Of a stretch of DNA of 27,288 bases, positions 20,377 to 27,288 are shown piece after piece; position 1 is the first letter of the stretch, and every line of letters begins with the position of its first letter. This stretch comes from a virus. The notes beneath the pieces were generated by a model that had not been told where the DNA came from, searched no databases, and saw only the letters and a program-made list of their open reading frames with translations. The DNA lies in IMG/VR virus record IMGVR_UViG_3300046507_000082, positions 1-27,288 of that record; one strand, written 5' to 3'. A program made the translations under genes and the position numbers.

Positions 20377-20702
20377 CTACCGAACCCCATCCAGCCGACG
20401 ATCAATGCCGGCTTATCCGTGCGCAGGTATGCCCATTCCGGGTCTTGAAGTTTCTTCTTCACGATCGCGTCGAACTCAGGCGTGAATAGCCGCAGATCTT
20501 CGTTCCCGCGCGCATGTTCTTCATTCAACCACTTGATCAGCGTCACGTTGGGGATCTCGGCAATTTCCTTCATCCCGTCCGTTTTTGTCTGGTCCAGCGT
20601 CCGCAGCAGCTTGTTGCGCTCAAGGATCGGCTCGACATCCTGAACGGTCTCGATAGCTAGGTCTTGGCCATTGCTATCGAGATGGATGCGAGTTTGCAGC
20701 AC
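20373..20702 (-). CDS. Conserved hypothetical protein of the head-tail region (109 aa, GTG start)
   Basis: The sequence is soluble and charged: HLDSNGQDLAIETVQDVEPI, a basic helix (LERNKLLRTLDQTKTDGMKE), then WLNEEHARGNEDL and a C-terminal AYLRTDKPALIVGWMG strand. It resembles small proteins found between capsid and adaptor genes in related prophages, where the function is not known. The GTG at 20702 overlaps the upstream TAG (TAGTG). It might be a completion or assembly factor, or a small non-structural protein. Confidence 0.68.
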   Translation of the reverse strand: MLQTRIHLDSNGQDLAIETVQDVEPILERNKLLRTLDQTKTDGMKEIAEIPNVTLIKWLNEEHARGNEDLRLFTPEFDAIVKKKLQDPEWAYLRTDKPALIVGWMGFGS

Positions 20703-20995
20703 TAGACGACCTCTGACAGATAAGCGGTCCCGGTGCTTGTTCCGTCACGCGCGATAACGGCGATGGTCTCGCCGCCCTGCACGGTGATGTGCAACGGATT
20801 GGACGCAAAGATCACGTTATCCGTCGTCACCGCAGTTTGGGCGCCGACACCTTGGCGGAAGCAGATGTCAACCGTAGCGCCCAATTGGACCTTGTAGACC
20901 TCGGATGAGACAGCATTGGTGAATGACGCGGTTGTGCCGCTCACCGCCGCCGTCTGGGGCTTCTGATACCTGCCAACTCCAATGTATTGCGTCAT
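20702..20995 (-). CDS. Small strand-rich head protein, possible capsid decoration (97 aa)
   Basis: The protein is rich in Thr, Val and Ala and lacks Lys/Asp-rich helices. The recognisable parts are SSEVYKVQLGATVDICFRQG, TDNVIFASNPLHITVQGG and ETIAVIARDGTSTGTAYLSE. These strands suggest a single beta-sandwich of the type used for capsid decoration or as fibre base. It follows another beta-rich small gene by 5 nt. A function is inferred from position only. Confidence 0.62.
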   Translation of the reverse strand: MTQYIGVGRYQKPQTAAVSGTTASFTNAVSSEVYKVQLGATVDICFRQGVGAQTAVTTDNVIFASNPLHITVQGGETIAVIARDGTSTGTAYLSEVV

Positions 20996-21000
20996 TGGGG

Positions 21001-21372
21001 TTAGCCCATGAGAAGGTTGATGCCGAACGTGGCAGCAATCGACGCGCCAGAAGCGCCCGAAGGGGTAAACTTGATGACGTCGCCTTCAGCAACATAAGTC
21101 GGGATCAGGGGGACCCAACTCGCAGCCGTACCAGCCGCAGCACCCGCCACAGGAAGCGTTCCGGCCAGGTTCGTATTCGTGGTGCCGTTGATAGCGACCG
21201 CAATTGCACAGTCAGCAGTCGTAATCGCGCCGTGCGGGGTAACGCTCATGGTGCCGATGCGCCCGGTGAAAGGCGCGCGCCAATAGGTCGAGACAGGCGT
21301 GCCGCCGATCGACGAGCAGTAGACGGTATTGAACGATTCTTTAAGAACCGGGTGATTGCCGGGAATGGCCAT
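21001..21372 (-). CDS. Strand-rich protein after the capsid gene, possible decoration/head fibre (123 aa)
   Basis: The sequence (FNTVYCSSIGGTPVSTYWRA, IGTMSVTPHGAITTADCAIA, then WVPLIPTYVAEGDVIKFTP) is strand-rich, with a Gly/Ala/Thr-rich C-terminus and no charged helix, as in decoration or head-fibre proteins. GGAG lies about 8 nt before the ATG. It is separated from the capsid gene by a hairpin, so its level may be set independently of the capsid. Two cysteines (CSS and DCA) are present. No enzyme motif is seen. Confidence 0.62.
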   Translation of the reverse strand: MAIPGNHPVLKESFNTVYCSSIGGTPVSTYWRAPFTGRIGTMSVTPHGAITTADCAIAVAINGTTNTNLAGTLPVAGAAAGTAASWVPLIPTYVAEGDVIKFTPSGASGASIAATFGINLLMG

Positions 21373-21405
21373 TCAGTTTCTCCAAAAGAAAATAGGCGGA
21401 TGAAA

Positions 21406-21427
21406 GGGGCCGGCGTTAACCGGCCCC
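21406..21427 (-). terminator. Hairpin after the major capsid gene (partial terminator)
   Basis: A perfect 8-bp stem, GGGGCCGG / CCGGCCCC with a 6-nt loop, lies 7 nt after the capsid stop. On the minus strand the downstream tail is TTTCATCC, so only three T residues follow. It may act as an inefficient terminator or stabilise the capsid mRNA 3' end. Confidence 0.65.
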
Positions 21428-21434
21428 GATGTCA

Positions 21435-22400
21435 TCAGGTGGGAACGGTGTTATCGAACACGCCGCCGCTCGCCTTTTCGTTGCGCGCGACCAGGACGTA
21501 CTCAGACAGCATCATGCGGCGCTCGGAGTCGCCGGTCTTCGCCAACGGCAGGTTGACCATGCTGCGTCCGTTCAAATGAGCCTGCGCCCACTTGTCCATC
21601 TGGAGTACCAGCACGTCACGGGTGCGCATGAAGCGGTTCGGAACAACCGTGAGGGTGCCGAAGTCCGATTCATAGGCCGTGACAGAGGCCACGATCTTCT
21701 GGGTCTTGGTCTCCTCGATCGGCGAAGCGCGGCCGGTGAAGGTCGAGAACGCCTGCTTGTTGCCGCCGCCGAGCATGATGGTCCCCGGCTTGCCGCCCTG
21801 GGTCCAGCACTTCTGAAGAACGCTTTTCAGACGCTGTTCCGTGAACGCGATCTGCGTGCCATCGGTACGGGTGCCCGTGCCGTCAGCCGCAGCCGGATCA
21901 GCGGCGCCGCCGGCCGTGCCCTTGTCGGTGTTGGTCTTGATCCAGGACAGGATCGAGGCCGAGACACGCGCGGTTGCGTCAGCGCCAGTGTTCTTCGCCT
22001 GGTTCGAGCCGACCATCTGGGATTCGATGTCGGTTTTCAGTTCCAGACCGGCCAACATGGCCTGGTTGGCGAGTTCGTTCGGAACGCCGGCAGTCTGAAC
22101 TGCCTGCTGGGTGCCGGTCACGCGAACCGTCTTGGTCGAGATCTGGCAGATATTGCCGAGACGAACGCGGGGAGTGACGGCCTTGGTGGTGGCGTCGTCG
22201 CCTTCGAGCTGGGCGTTCGACGTGGAGGCAGCGGCGAGAGCCTGGGTCTGCCATTCGTGGTTGACGCCGGTTGCCTTCTCACGATCGATCGACGACATGA
22301 ACGGCGTATCGGTCGGAGAAATGCGGTAGATGATGTTGGAGAGGTCTTCGCGGTTGCCGATCGCCTCATAGGTGGCGAGGGTATTGCTGGGAAGTGCCAT
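21435..22400 (-). CDS. Major capsid protein (SU10/DUF5309 type, 321 aa)
   Basis: The N-terminus contains the hallmark GNREDLSNIIYRISPTDTPF of the DUF5309/SU10-like capsid group (residues ~15-34). HEWQTQALAAAS, then NICQISTKTVRVTGTQQAVQ and LKTDIESQMVGSN follow. The C-terminus has VPNRFMRTRDVLVLQMDKWA. These proteins take the HK97 fold and form the icosahedral shell. The 321-residue length is usual. AAGGA lies 6 nt before the ATG, the strongest ribosome site in the late region, fitting high expression. A scaffold gene precedes it by 9 nt and a hairpin follows. Confidence 0.88.
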   Translation of the reverse strand: MALPSNTLATYEAIGNREDLSNIIYRISPTDTPFMSSIDREKATGVNHEWQTQALAAASTSNAQLEGDDATTKAVTPRVRLGNICQISTKTVRVTGTQQAVQTAGVPNELANQAMLAGLELKTDIESQMVGSNQAKNTGADATARVSASILSWIKTNTDKGTAGGAADPAAADGTGTRTDGTQIAFTEQRLKSVLQKCWTQGGKPGTIMLGGGNKQAFSTFTGRASPIEETKTQKIVASVTAYESDFGTLTVVPNRFMRTRDVLVLQMDKWAQAHLNGRSMVNLPLAKTGDSERRMMLSEYVLVARNEKASGGVFDNTVPT

Positions 22401-22409
22401 TGTCGTTCC

Positions 22410-23477
22410 TTATGATGCCCGGCGAGCGGACTGTAACGCGTACAGTTCTTCCGCCTCCTTCATGGTTAGCTCGGGCTTGCGGTTGAGGGCTTGGAGTCGC
22501 TCGGATGCGTCGGAGCCTGCGGGGCGTGACGTTCCGGGCTTCTGAACGGGTGGAAGAGGCTTTGCGGCAAGAGCCTTCGGGGCCTTCTGGATGTCCCGCA
22601 GCTTCACGGCATCGGCGAGGAGTCGCTGCACGCGATGGTCGAAGATCGAAAGCTTCGTCTTGCCATTCGCGAGGTCGGCGAGTTCGCTGTCCTTGAAACC
22701 GAGTTCCGGGAGCAATTCAGTTGCGACGCGCTTGGTCAGCACTTCGCCCTTGGCCTTGTCCGCAAGATCGGGAATAAACTCCGCCGCCTTTGCATTCTCC
22801 TCCTGGACATGCTTCGCCCAGTTGGATTGCTCGGCGCCGGCTCTCTCCGCGCTCACACGATCGCTTTCCGCTTTTGCGGCCTGCAAGCGCATCTGCTGCA
22901 CCTGCCATGCCTGGAAGCGGAAGGGGTCTTCAGCCTGAAGTTTCACCACATCATCCATCGTCTTGATGTCGGCGAAGGCGTTCTGCTGTGCGCTCTGGAG
23001 TTCCTGCATCAAGGCCGGTAGACTGGCCTCGTACTGTTGCCTTACCTTTTCCGCCGCTTCGCGCTCGGCCTGCACGGCTTTGCGTTGTTCAGCGATTTCG
23101 TTCTGACTGCGGCGAAATGCCGTGTCCCGCTCCTGTTCGCGAGTGTGCAGGTATTCCTGCGTCTCACGAGGCAAGGATTGGAAACGTTCCTTTTCGGCCT
23201 GAGTCCAAGACCTCGGCGGCTCGATGGGCGGCTGTTCGGCCGGTTCGGCTGCGTCGGGTTCTTCGCTGGGGACCGTTTCCGGGTCAGCGTTGGCTTGCGC
23301 CAATTCGGGTTCTGCGGTCGCGATTTCCGCGCTCTCGGCAGGCTGTTGTTTGCGCTTCTCCTGAAGCTCGGAGAAATAGGCAGCGGCTTCATTGACGGAA
23401 TTGAAGCTCTCGGGAGCGTCTGCGGGGAGGTCAACGGAAGACATCCCCTCGACGGGCGAGGCGGTTTCGGTCGTCAT
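22410..23477 (-). CDS. Scaffold-like protein, acidic and coiled-coil-rich (355 aa)
   Basis: The N-terminal third is acidic and Pro/Glu-rich (ATAEPELAQANADPETVPSE). It is followed by long predicted coiled coils (residues ~100-165, QAEKERFQSLPRETQEYLHT and AVQAEREAAEKVRQQYEASL). The C-terminal portion is basic with a final helix (PELTMKEAEELYALQSARRA). An acidic start, a coiled-coil middle and a basic C-terminal helix for capsid binding are typical of scaffolding proteins, and the position just before the capsid gene agrees. AAAGGA precedes the ATG by 6-7 nt. No protease motif is seen. Confidence 0.78.
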   Translation of the reverse strand: MTTETASPVEGMSSVDLPADAPESFNSVNEAAAYFSELQEKRKQQPAESAEIATAEPELAQANADPETVPSEEPDAAEPAEQPPIEPPRSWTQAEKERFQSLPRETQEYLHTREQERDTAFRRSQNEIAEQRKAVQAEREAAEKVRQQYEASLPALMQELQSAQQNAFADIKTMDDVVKLQAEDPFRFQAWQVQQMRLQAAKAESDRVSAERAGAEQSNWAKHVQEENAKAAEFIPDLADKAKGEVLTKRVATELLPELGFKDSELADLANGKTKLSIFDHRVQRLLADAVKLRDIQKAPKALAAKPLPPVQKPGTSRPAGSDASERLQALNRKPELTMKEAEELYALQSARRAS

Positions 23478-23492
23478 AAATTGTCCTTTTGG

Positions 23493-23792
23493 TTAAACTT
23501 CGTGCCAGTGCTTCTTGCGCTCGGCAGCGTCGGCGAGGGCCTTCAATTCGGCCGCCGCCAGGTTTCCGTTGCTCACAACGGAATTCAGATGATCGCGGAC
23601 CTTGCCCACGATGTTGATTGCGAGGAACAGCTTCTCACGGGCCGCCGTATCGTCGATCGTGGTTGCGCGCCACGCCTTGATATAAGCCTGCTCCAGCCCC
23701 GTGAATGCTTCATCAAGCAGCTCGTTTCCGAGCAACGCCTGCGCTCTGGCGGCCTTCGCTGCGGCCTTGGAGAGGGCGTCTTCGTCGATCAC
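23493..23792 (-). CDS. Small helical phage protein between portal and scaffold (99 aa, GTG start)
   Basis: The protein is nearly all helix: ALLGNELLDEAFTGLEQAYI, then WRATTIDDTAAREKLFLAIN and VGKVRDHLNSVVSNGNLAAA. The A-W-R-A-T-T...R-E-K-L...V-G-K-V-R-D-H-L pattern recurs in small proteins at the same locus of many podoviral prophages, with no known function. The GTG at 23792 overlaps the portal stop (GTGA). It might be an assembly factor for portal or scaffold. Confidence 0.72.
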   Translation of the reverse strand: MIDEDALSKAAAKAARAQALLGNELLDEAFTGLEQAYIKAWRATTIDDTAAREKLFLAINIVGKVRDHLNSVVSNGNLAAAELKALADAAERKKHWHEV

Positions 23793-25513
23793 TTCGGAGC
23801 CTTCGGTTTGTTCGCGGCTTTCTCAGCCAGCACCAGCTTCTGTTCATGCGACTGCTGGTCGTGTGCCATCTGCATGTCGTGCTTGTGCGCGTCTGCAACA
23901 ACACCTATCACGGTTTCCGCGACCTTTGCATGGTGCTGCTGCTGATCGTTGCGCGCCTTGCGCTCGGCCTCAACCGCCGCAATATGCGCGTCGATAATCT
24001 TCAGCTTGGCATCCATCTCAGCTTTGAACTGAGCCAACTGGGCCGCATCCTTGGCCTTCTGCTGGTCGAGCTGAGCCTTGAGCTGCAATTCCTGCTGGTC
24101 GTTCTGAGCCTGCGCCTGGATCGCCAACACCTTGGGATCAGGCGGCGGCTGGACCGGAGGGTGCAACGGCTGACCCGTCTGCGGGTCTTTCGCGCTCGGA
24201 TCGTTGAAGAACTTATCGGGGTTCTTGTGCCCCATGATCTTGGTCAGTTCGGCAGCCGTGTTATACAGCTCCTTGTCGCCGACCAGATTAGACTTGCCGC
24301 CGGCAAGCATTTCCTTCTGGACGTTGGCGATCGCCATCGTCTGGGCAAACTGCTGAGCCTTGCCACCGTTGCCGAGGCCGACATTGATCGTCATATCGTT
24401 GCGAGTTTTCCACTGCCTCGGATCGACAGCAATCCACTTGTTGCGAAGACGAACGGTCTGCGCTTCCTGCCCGTGCTTCCTGATCGTGCCATGCAGCAAC
24501 GAGAAGATATCCCGCACGCCTTCCGACATGATGCGGGCAATCAGCTTCATCCGCATCTGCGAGGCTGAAAACACCTGCGCAACAGCGGTAGCCGTCTGGT
24601 TCTGAAGTGCGTTGGCGTCAATGCCCTGCCCTTGCCGGGTTACGCCGGTTCGGACTTCAAGCTCGGCATCGAGGTATTGCAGCATGGGATAGACGCTGCC
24701 GGTGATGTCGGGAACGACCTGCCAGTTAAGTCCACCTGCGGTCTTAGTGCGGACAACGCCACCTGGGCGGCTGACCAGTAGATCATCCAGAGTATTAGGA
24801 CCGGCATTCTGTTCGGCCACCTCGACGCGCGGATTATTGTGCAGGTACAGGTTATCAAGCGCGCCACGCTTCAGCGCCGTCTTCTCACGCTGCGCCGGCA
24901 TCACCAGATCAGCAATCGACCGGCCAAAGAACCGATGCGTGATGGGAACAGGCGTGGTCGCAGCGAACGGAATCGCGTCGAACGGCGTAATCGCGGGCTT
25001 GCCGTCCCGCTTCAGGATCTGGCCGCGCTCGCCACCCGTGACGACCTGGTACAGACAAGGGCGCCCGTTGCCCTCGTAATCCATGCGGATATAGTGCTCA
25101 GTAATCCTGACCAAGCGCGCGGCTGAATTGGTGCTGTCAGCCCCGATCGTGAAATAGTGCTCCTGAACGCTGTCACGCGTCAGTGTCTCGACTTCGGTGT
25201 TACCCTCGTAGCTCGATAGGCCCTTGACGGCTTCCTTATCAAAGCCCTCGGAGATCAGTTGGGCTTCAGTCTTGGTGACAACCTCGTGGAAGCAATAGTT
25301 GCAGTCAGCGATGCTGCGGGCGCCGCGCTCGATACCGAATTCCTCGGGAGGAACGCCCATCACGCGGGCTTGGGCAAGCTTCTTGGTGGTGATTACGGTG
25401 ACATCGTGCGTCACGGGTGCCGGCTGCGCGGGCATTGGAGGAGATTGCATCGCGGGCGCCGGCATCTGAGGCTGTGGAGCACCAAGCATCGCTGGCGGCG
25501 TCATCGCGTCCAT
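23789..25513 (-). CDS. Portal protein, C-terminal piece (574 aa)
   Basis: A Pro/Met-rich leader (residues ~3-33, TPPAMLGAPQPQMPAPAMQS) precedes VTHDVTVITTKK, VPPEEFGIERGARSIADCNY and CFHEVVTK. These belong to the middle (wing) of SU10/P22-like podoviral portals. The stem and clip follow (for example FFGRSIADLVMPAQREKTAL, LDNLYLHNNPRVEVAEQ), and RQGQGIDANALQNQTATAVA, the signature of this family. The last 130 residues form a charged coiled coil, normal for podoviral portals (barrel). The N-terminal portal domain is missing and is found in the separate gene at 25665. The ATG overlaps the stop of the 51-aa ORF (TGATG), with GAGG 10 nt upstream. Confidence 0.82.
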   Translation of the reverse strand: MDAMTPPAMLGAPQPQMPAPAMQSPPMPAQPAPVTHDVTVITTKKLAQARVMGVPPEEFGIERGARSIADCNYCFHEVVTKTEAQLISEGFDKEAVKGLSSYEGNTEVETLTRDSVQEHYFTIGADSTNSAARLVRITEHYIRMDYEGNGRPCLYQVVTGGERGQILKRDGKPAITPFDAIPFAATTPVPITHRFFGRSIADLVMPAQREKTALKRGALDNLYLHNNPRVEVAEQNAGPNTLDDLLVSRPGGVVRTKTAGGLNWQVVPDITGSVYPMLQYLDAELEVRTGVTRQGQGIDANALQNQTATAVAQVFSASQMRMKLIARIMSEGVRDIFSLLHGTIRKHGQEAQTVRLRNKWIAVDPRQWKTRNDMTINVGLGNGGKAQQFAQTMAIANVQKEMLAGGKSNLVGDKELYNTAAELTKIMGHKNPDKFFNDPSAKDPQTGQPLHPPVQPPPDPKVLAIQAQAQNDQQELQLKAQLDQQKAKDAAQLAQFKAEMDAKLKIIDAHIAAVEAERKARNDQQQHHAKVAETVIGVVADAHKHDMQMAHDQQSHEQKLVLAEKAANKPKAPK

Positions 25514-25668
25514 CAGCTAGTCGCCTCGCTCGGCTCTTTCGCATCTTCCTTCGGTTCAGGAAGCGGCCCCTCCAGATTGGGGTGATTATCAGGCTGCAAA
25601 TATTTAAGCCTAACGATCCTTCCATTTAAGCGGTCTTCAAGGCCACGCGTCCGATAGAAATACGTCAC
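25513..25668 (-). CDS. 51-aa ORF between the two portal pieces (GTG start)
   Basis: The GTG at 25668 overlaps the TGA of the portal N-terminal piece (GTGA) and has a clear GGAGG seven nt upstream. The TGA overlaps the ATG of the portal C-terminal piece (TGATG). The product starts VTYFYRTRGLEDRLNGRIVR, continues with LKYLQPDNHPNLEG and ends in an acidic PKEDAKEPSEATS. The N-terminal piece ends in a similar acidic tail with EATS; this similarity comes partly from a shared GAGGCGAC that serves as ribosome site for the next start. No family is recognised. It could be a small inserted gene or a bridging part of the portal. Confidence 0.62.
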   Translation of the reverse strand: MTYFYRTRGLEDRLNGRIVRLKYLQPDNHPNLEGPLPEPKEDAKEPSEATS

Positions 25669-26249
25669 GACGTCGCCTCCGTCTCTTCCTTCTTCTCGTC
25701 AGCTTCCGGCTCATTGTTGACCGTGTGTTCCACGATCTTCATGGCCCCATCAGACTCGGCCACGTCCTGCACCAGCCTCATGAACTGCTCCTCGGACAGG
25801 TCGTAATAGGTCTCGCGCTGCTCTTCCTCGCGCTCCTCCCACCACACCTTGACGATGCCGACCTTGGACAACAGCGCGTCCTTGACAAAGCCGTACAACA
25901 CCATGAAACCAGGATTGTTCTGCATGAACACATGGTTCACGTAGTCGGTTTCCTGCTGCGCTGCTTCCTCATCCTCAGGACCGACAGGCTCGAACCGGAC
26001 AACCTCATCCGACCCAGCAAAGATGTCCATCAACGAAGGCATCAGGCCTTCAATGGTGTCTGCAACGTCCGTAGAGACGGCCCTGGAGCGCCCTTCCTGC
26101 GCCGGCATGTCCTGTGACATGTCGCCGAGATAATAGGCCATAGCCTTCGCGCGGTCTTCCATGAGCTGGGCGGCGGAGATCGCAGCAAGCGCATTGGCCC
26201 GCTCAGAACCGAGCATGGCCTGCACGTCGAGCGTAGACATCTTAGCCAT
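25665..26249 (-). CDS. Portal protein, N-terminal piece (194 aa)
   Basis: The sequence carries the start of a podoviral portal: RAKAMAYYLGDMSQDMPAQE, GRSRAVSTDVADTIEGLMPS and LMDIFAGSDEVVRFEPVGPE. It continues with QQETDYVNHVFMQNNPGFMV, LYGFVKDALLSKVGIVKVWW and an acidic end (EADEKKEETEATS). In related phages the same segments continue in one frame into VPPEEF and the stem region, which here lie in the next-but-one gene. The combined length of the two pieces (768 aa) suits a single portal. The ATG overlaps the terminase stop (TGATG). Confidence 0.8.
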   Translation of the reverse strand: MAKMSTLDVQAMLGSERANALAAISAAQLMEDRAKAMAYYLGDMSQDMPAQEGRSRAVSTDVADTIEGLMPSLMDIFAGSDEVVRFEPVGPEDEEAAQQETDYVNHVFMQNNPGFMVLYGFVKDALLSKVGIVKVWWEEREEEQRETYYDLSEEQFMRLVQDVAESDGAMKIVEHTVNNEPEADEKKEETEATS

Positions 26250-27288
26250 CAGGCCACGCCCATCTGCGGATAGTTGATGGCGCGATTAAAGCCCGTGTTC
26301 ACAATCTTCGTATCCAATGTCATGGCGAGGTAGCGGAACGCGTCAGCGGCATGTGAAGTCCAGTCATGAACCGGACGCGGCTTCAGCGCTTGCAGCTTGT
26401 CGTCGTATTCGGCGCGGTACAGCTTCAAGGCATCGATACCGCGTGAGCATTTCTTGGCGTCGAACCAGCAACGAGGTATGACCGTGCGAACGGCGTTGAT
26501 GCCGTCCTCGACACGGTGCATTGACGCGACGGTCAGATTCTTCAGGCCCAAGCTTTCGAGAACCTCAAGCCTGGATTTGCCAGTCCCCAATTCCTTCGCT
26601 TGGGCGTCATGCGGGACGATGTGACCAGCGTAGAGATACGGGCGCTGATTGATCTCGCGGACGTAATGTCCAAGGTCAACACCCGACGCCTCGTAATAAT
26701 CCACAATGTGAATTTCACGCCCAATGACCTGCGCAAACCAGATTGCGGTACTATCGCGTATTCCAAGGTCCCAAGCTGTGTAAACCTGAGCAGTAGGCTC
26801 ATGCGGCACCCCTGTAATGCGCGACGGCTTGTCGTTCTCAGCCTGGTTCATCAGTCGCCCGTAGTAGGCACCGATAACCGCAGCATCGAAGCTGCACTCG
26901 TATTCCTGAGCAAACTGCTCTTCCGACATCTGCGTGCGTTGCAGCGCAAGCTCGTCCGAAGAAGTGACACCAGTCTCGGACGCCTTCAGGATCAGCCTGA
27001 ACCAACCCGGCAACTCAGCGCCGGTATCGTCCCGGTCTATCTTGTAGAACCAGTCCCTGCCCTTGGGCGTTCCGATGAAGGTTGCCCATCCCTGATAATC
27101 TGACAGAGTTGGCAATATAACTTCGGGCCAAGCCCTTGGATCGATCTGGGCGGGCTCGTCAAGAATGACGCCATCGTTATAGCCGCCTCGGAGCCGATCG
27201 TAATTGTCTGCGCCGTATAGTCGAACACGAGCACGGTTAGGATACTCAACCGTCAGCTCCGACTCGCTGATTTGAATGCCAGGAATCG
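26249..27288 (-). CDS. terL: Terminase large subunit, C-terminal part, 5'-truncated by window edge
   Basis: The frame is open to the right edge, so the start and Walker A region are outside. Near 27156-27179 it reads DGVILDEP, the Walker B with catalytic Asp-Glu. FIGTPKGRDWFYK (near 27040-27080) is the coupling motif. The nuclease domain begins at YTAWDLGIRDSTAIW with the first catalytic Asp and ends with HAADAFRYLAM (second Asp). The enzyme cuts concatemers and pumps DNA into the head through the portal. The TTG at 27115 is an artefactual start because the ATPase motifs continue upstream. The gene is coupled to the portal piece by TGATG. Confidence 0.9.
   Translation of the reverse strand, partial: IPGIQISESELTVEYPNRARVRLYGADNYDRLRGGYNDGVILDEPAQIDPRAWPEVILPTLSDYQGWATFIGTPKGRDWFYKIDRDDTGAELPGWFRLILKASETGVTSSDELALQRTQMSEEQFAQEYECSFDAAVIGAYYGRLMNQAENDKPSRITGVPHEPTAQVYTAWDLGIRDSTAIWFAQVIGREIHIVDYYEASGVDLGHYVREINQRPYLYAGHIVPHDAQAKELGTGKSRLEVLESLGLKNLTVASMHRVEDGINAVRTVIPRCWFDAKKCSRGIDALKLYRAEYDDKLQALKPRPVHDWTSHAADAFRYLAMTLDTKIVNTGFNRAINYPQMGVA

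Noticed and set aside
21429-22415. 328-aa + strand frame opposite the major capsid gene
   Set aside because: It mirrors the capsid gene almost exactly, has an Arg/Gly-rich low-specificity product and no ribosome site. It is a shadow of GC-rich coding sequence.
23705-24568. 287-aa + strand frame opposite the portal C-terminal piece
   Set aside because: It is antisense to clear portal motifs, and its hydrophobic Leu/Arg composition is typical of the reverse complement of coiled-coil coding.

Overview
The window is most of a temperate, podovirus-like prophage in what is probably an alphaproteobacterium. I infer a Bradyrhizobium/Nitrobacteraceae-type host from the high GC, the integrase subtype and the resemblance of many small proteins to ones I remember from such prophages; no database search was possible. 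Both ends are cut: the integrase runs in from the left edge, and the large terminase runs off the right edge before its Walker A region.

Layout. (a) 1-2560, mostly + strand: the C-terminal part of a tyrosine recombinase, then small accessory genes. A divergent ribbon-helix-helix regulator on the minus strand (1694-1891) faces a zinc-finger-like small protein across a perfect 14-bp inverted repeat that brackets a TTGACA box. (b) 27288 down to 2591, minus strand: one long late cluster, transcribed right to left. Packaging and head genes come first: TerL, a portal encoded in pieces, scaffold, an SU10/DUF5309-type major capsid protein and head-decoration candidates. Tail genes follow: adaptor, tail fibre, SASA-type esterase, beta-propeller nozzle candidate. 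Then come the DNA-ejection set (GNAT-like protein, three Gln/Gly/Ala-rich proteins, a transglycosylase) and a tail-collar fibre. After these is a nested lysis cassette (holin candidate, GH24 endolysin, i-spanin, o-spanin), a string of small membrane or exported proteins, a calcineurin-like phosphoesterase, an HNH enzyme and a DUF4406 protein. An intrinsic terminator precedes the last two genes, a repeat protein and a GDS-type SGNH hydrolase. (c) Two small membrane proteins lie on the + strand inside gaps of this cluster (8611-8730 and 10936-11118). They look like morons, and the first has a recognisable promoter.

Many junctions in the late cluster are 1-4 nt start/stop overlaps (ATGA, GTGA, TTGA, TGATG, TAATG). 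These were used to fix starts and to recover four coupled genes that are very short (19553-19726, 25513-25668, 4446-4592 and, on the + strand, 2438-2560). The most unusual points are the three-piece portal locus, the triple overlap of the lysis genes, a terminator hidden in an HNH gene, a 163-nt overlap of the other HNH gene with a conserved small protein, and the two isolated + strand membrane-protein genes. No stretch longer than 300 bases is without a gene, and I saw no tRNA, rRNA, IS element or CRISPR array.
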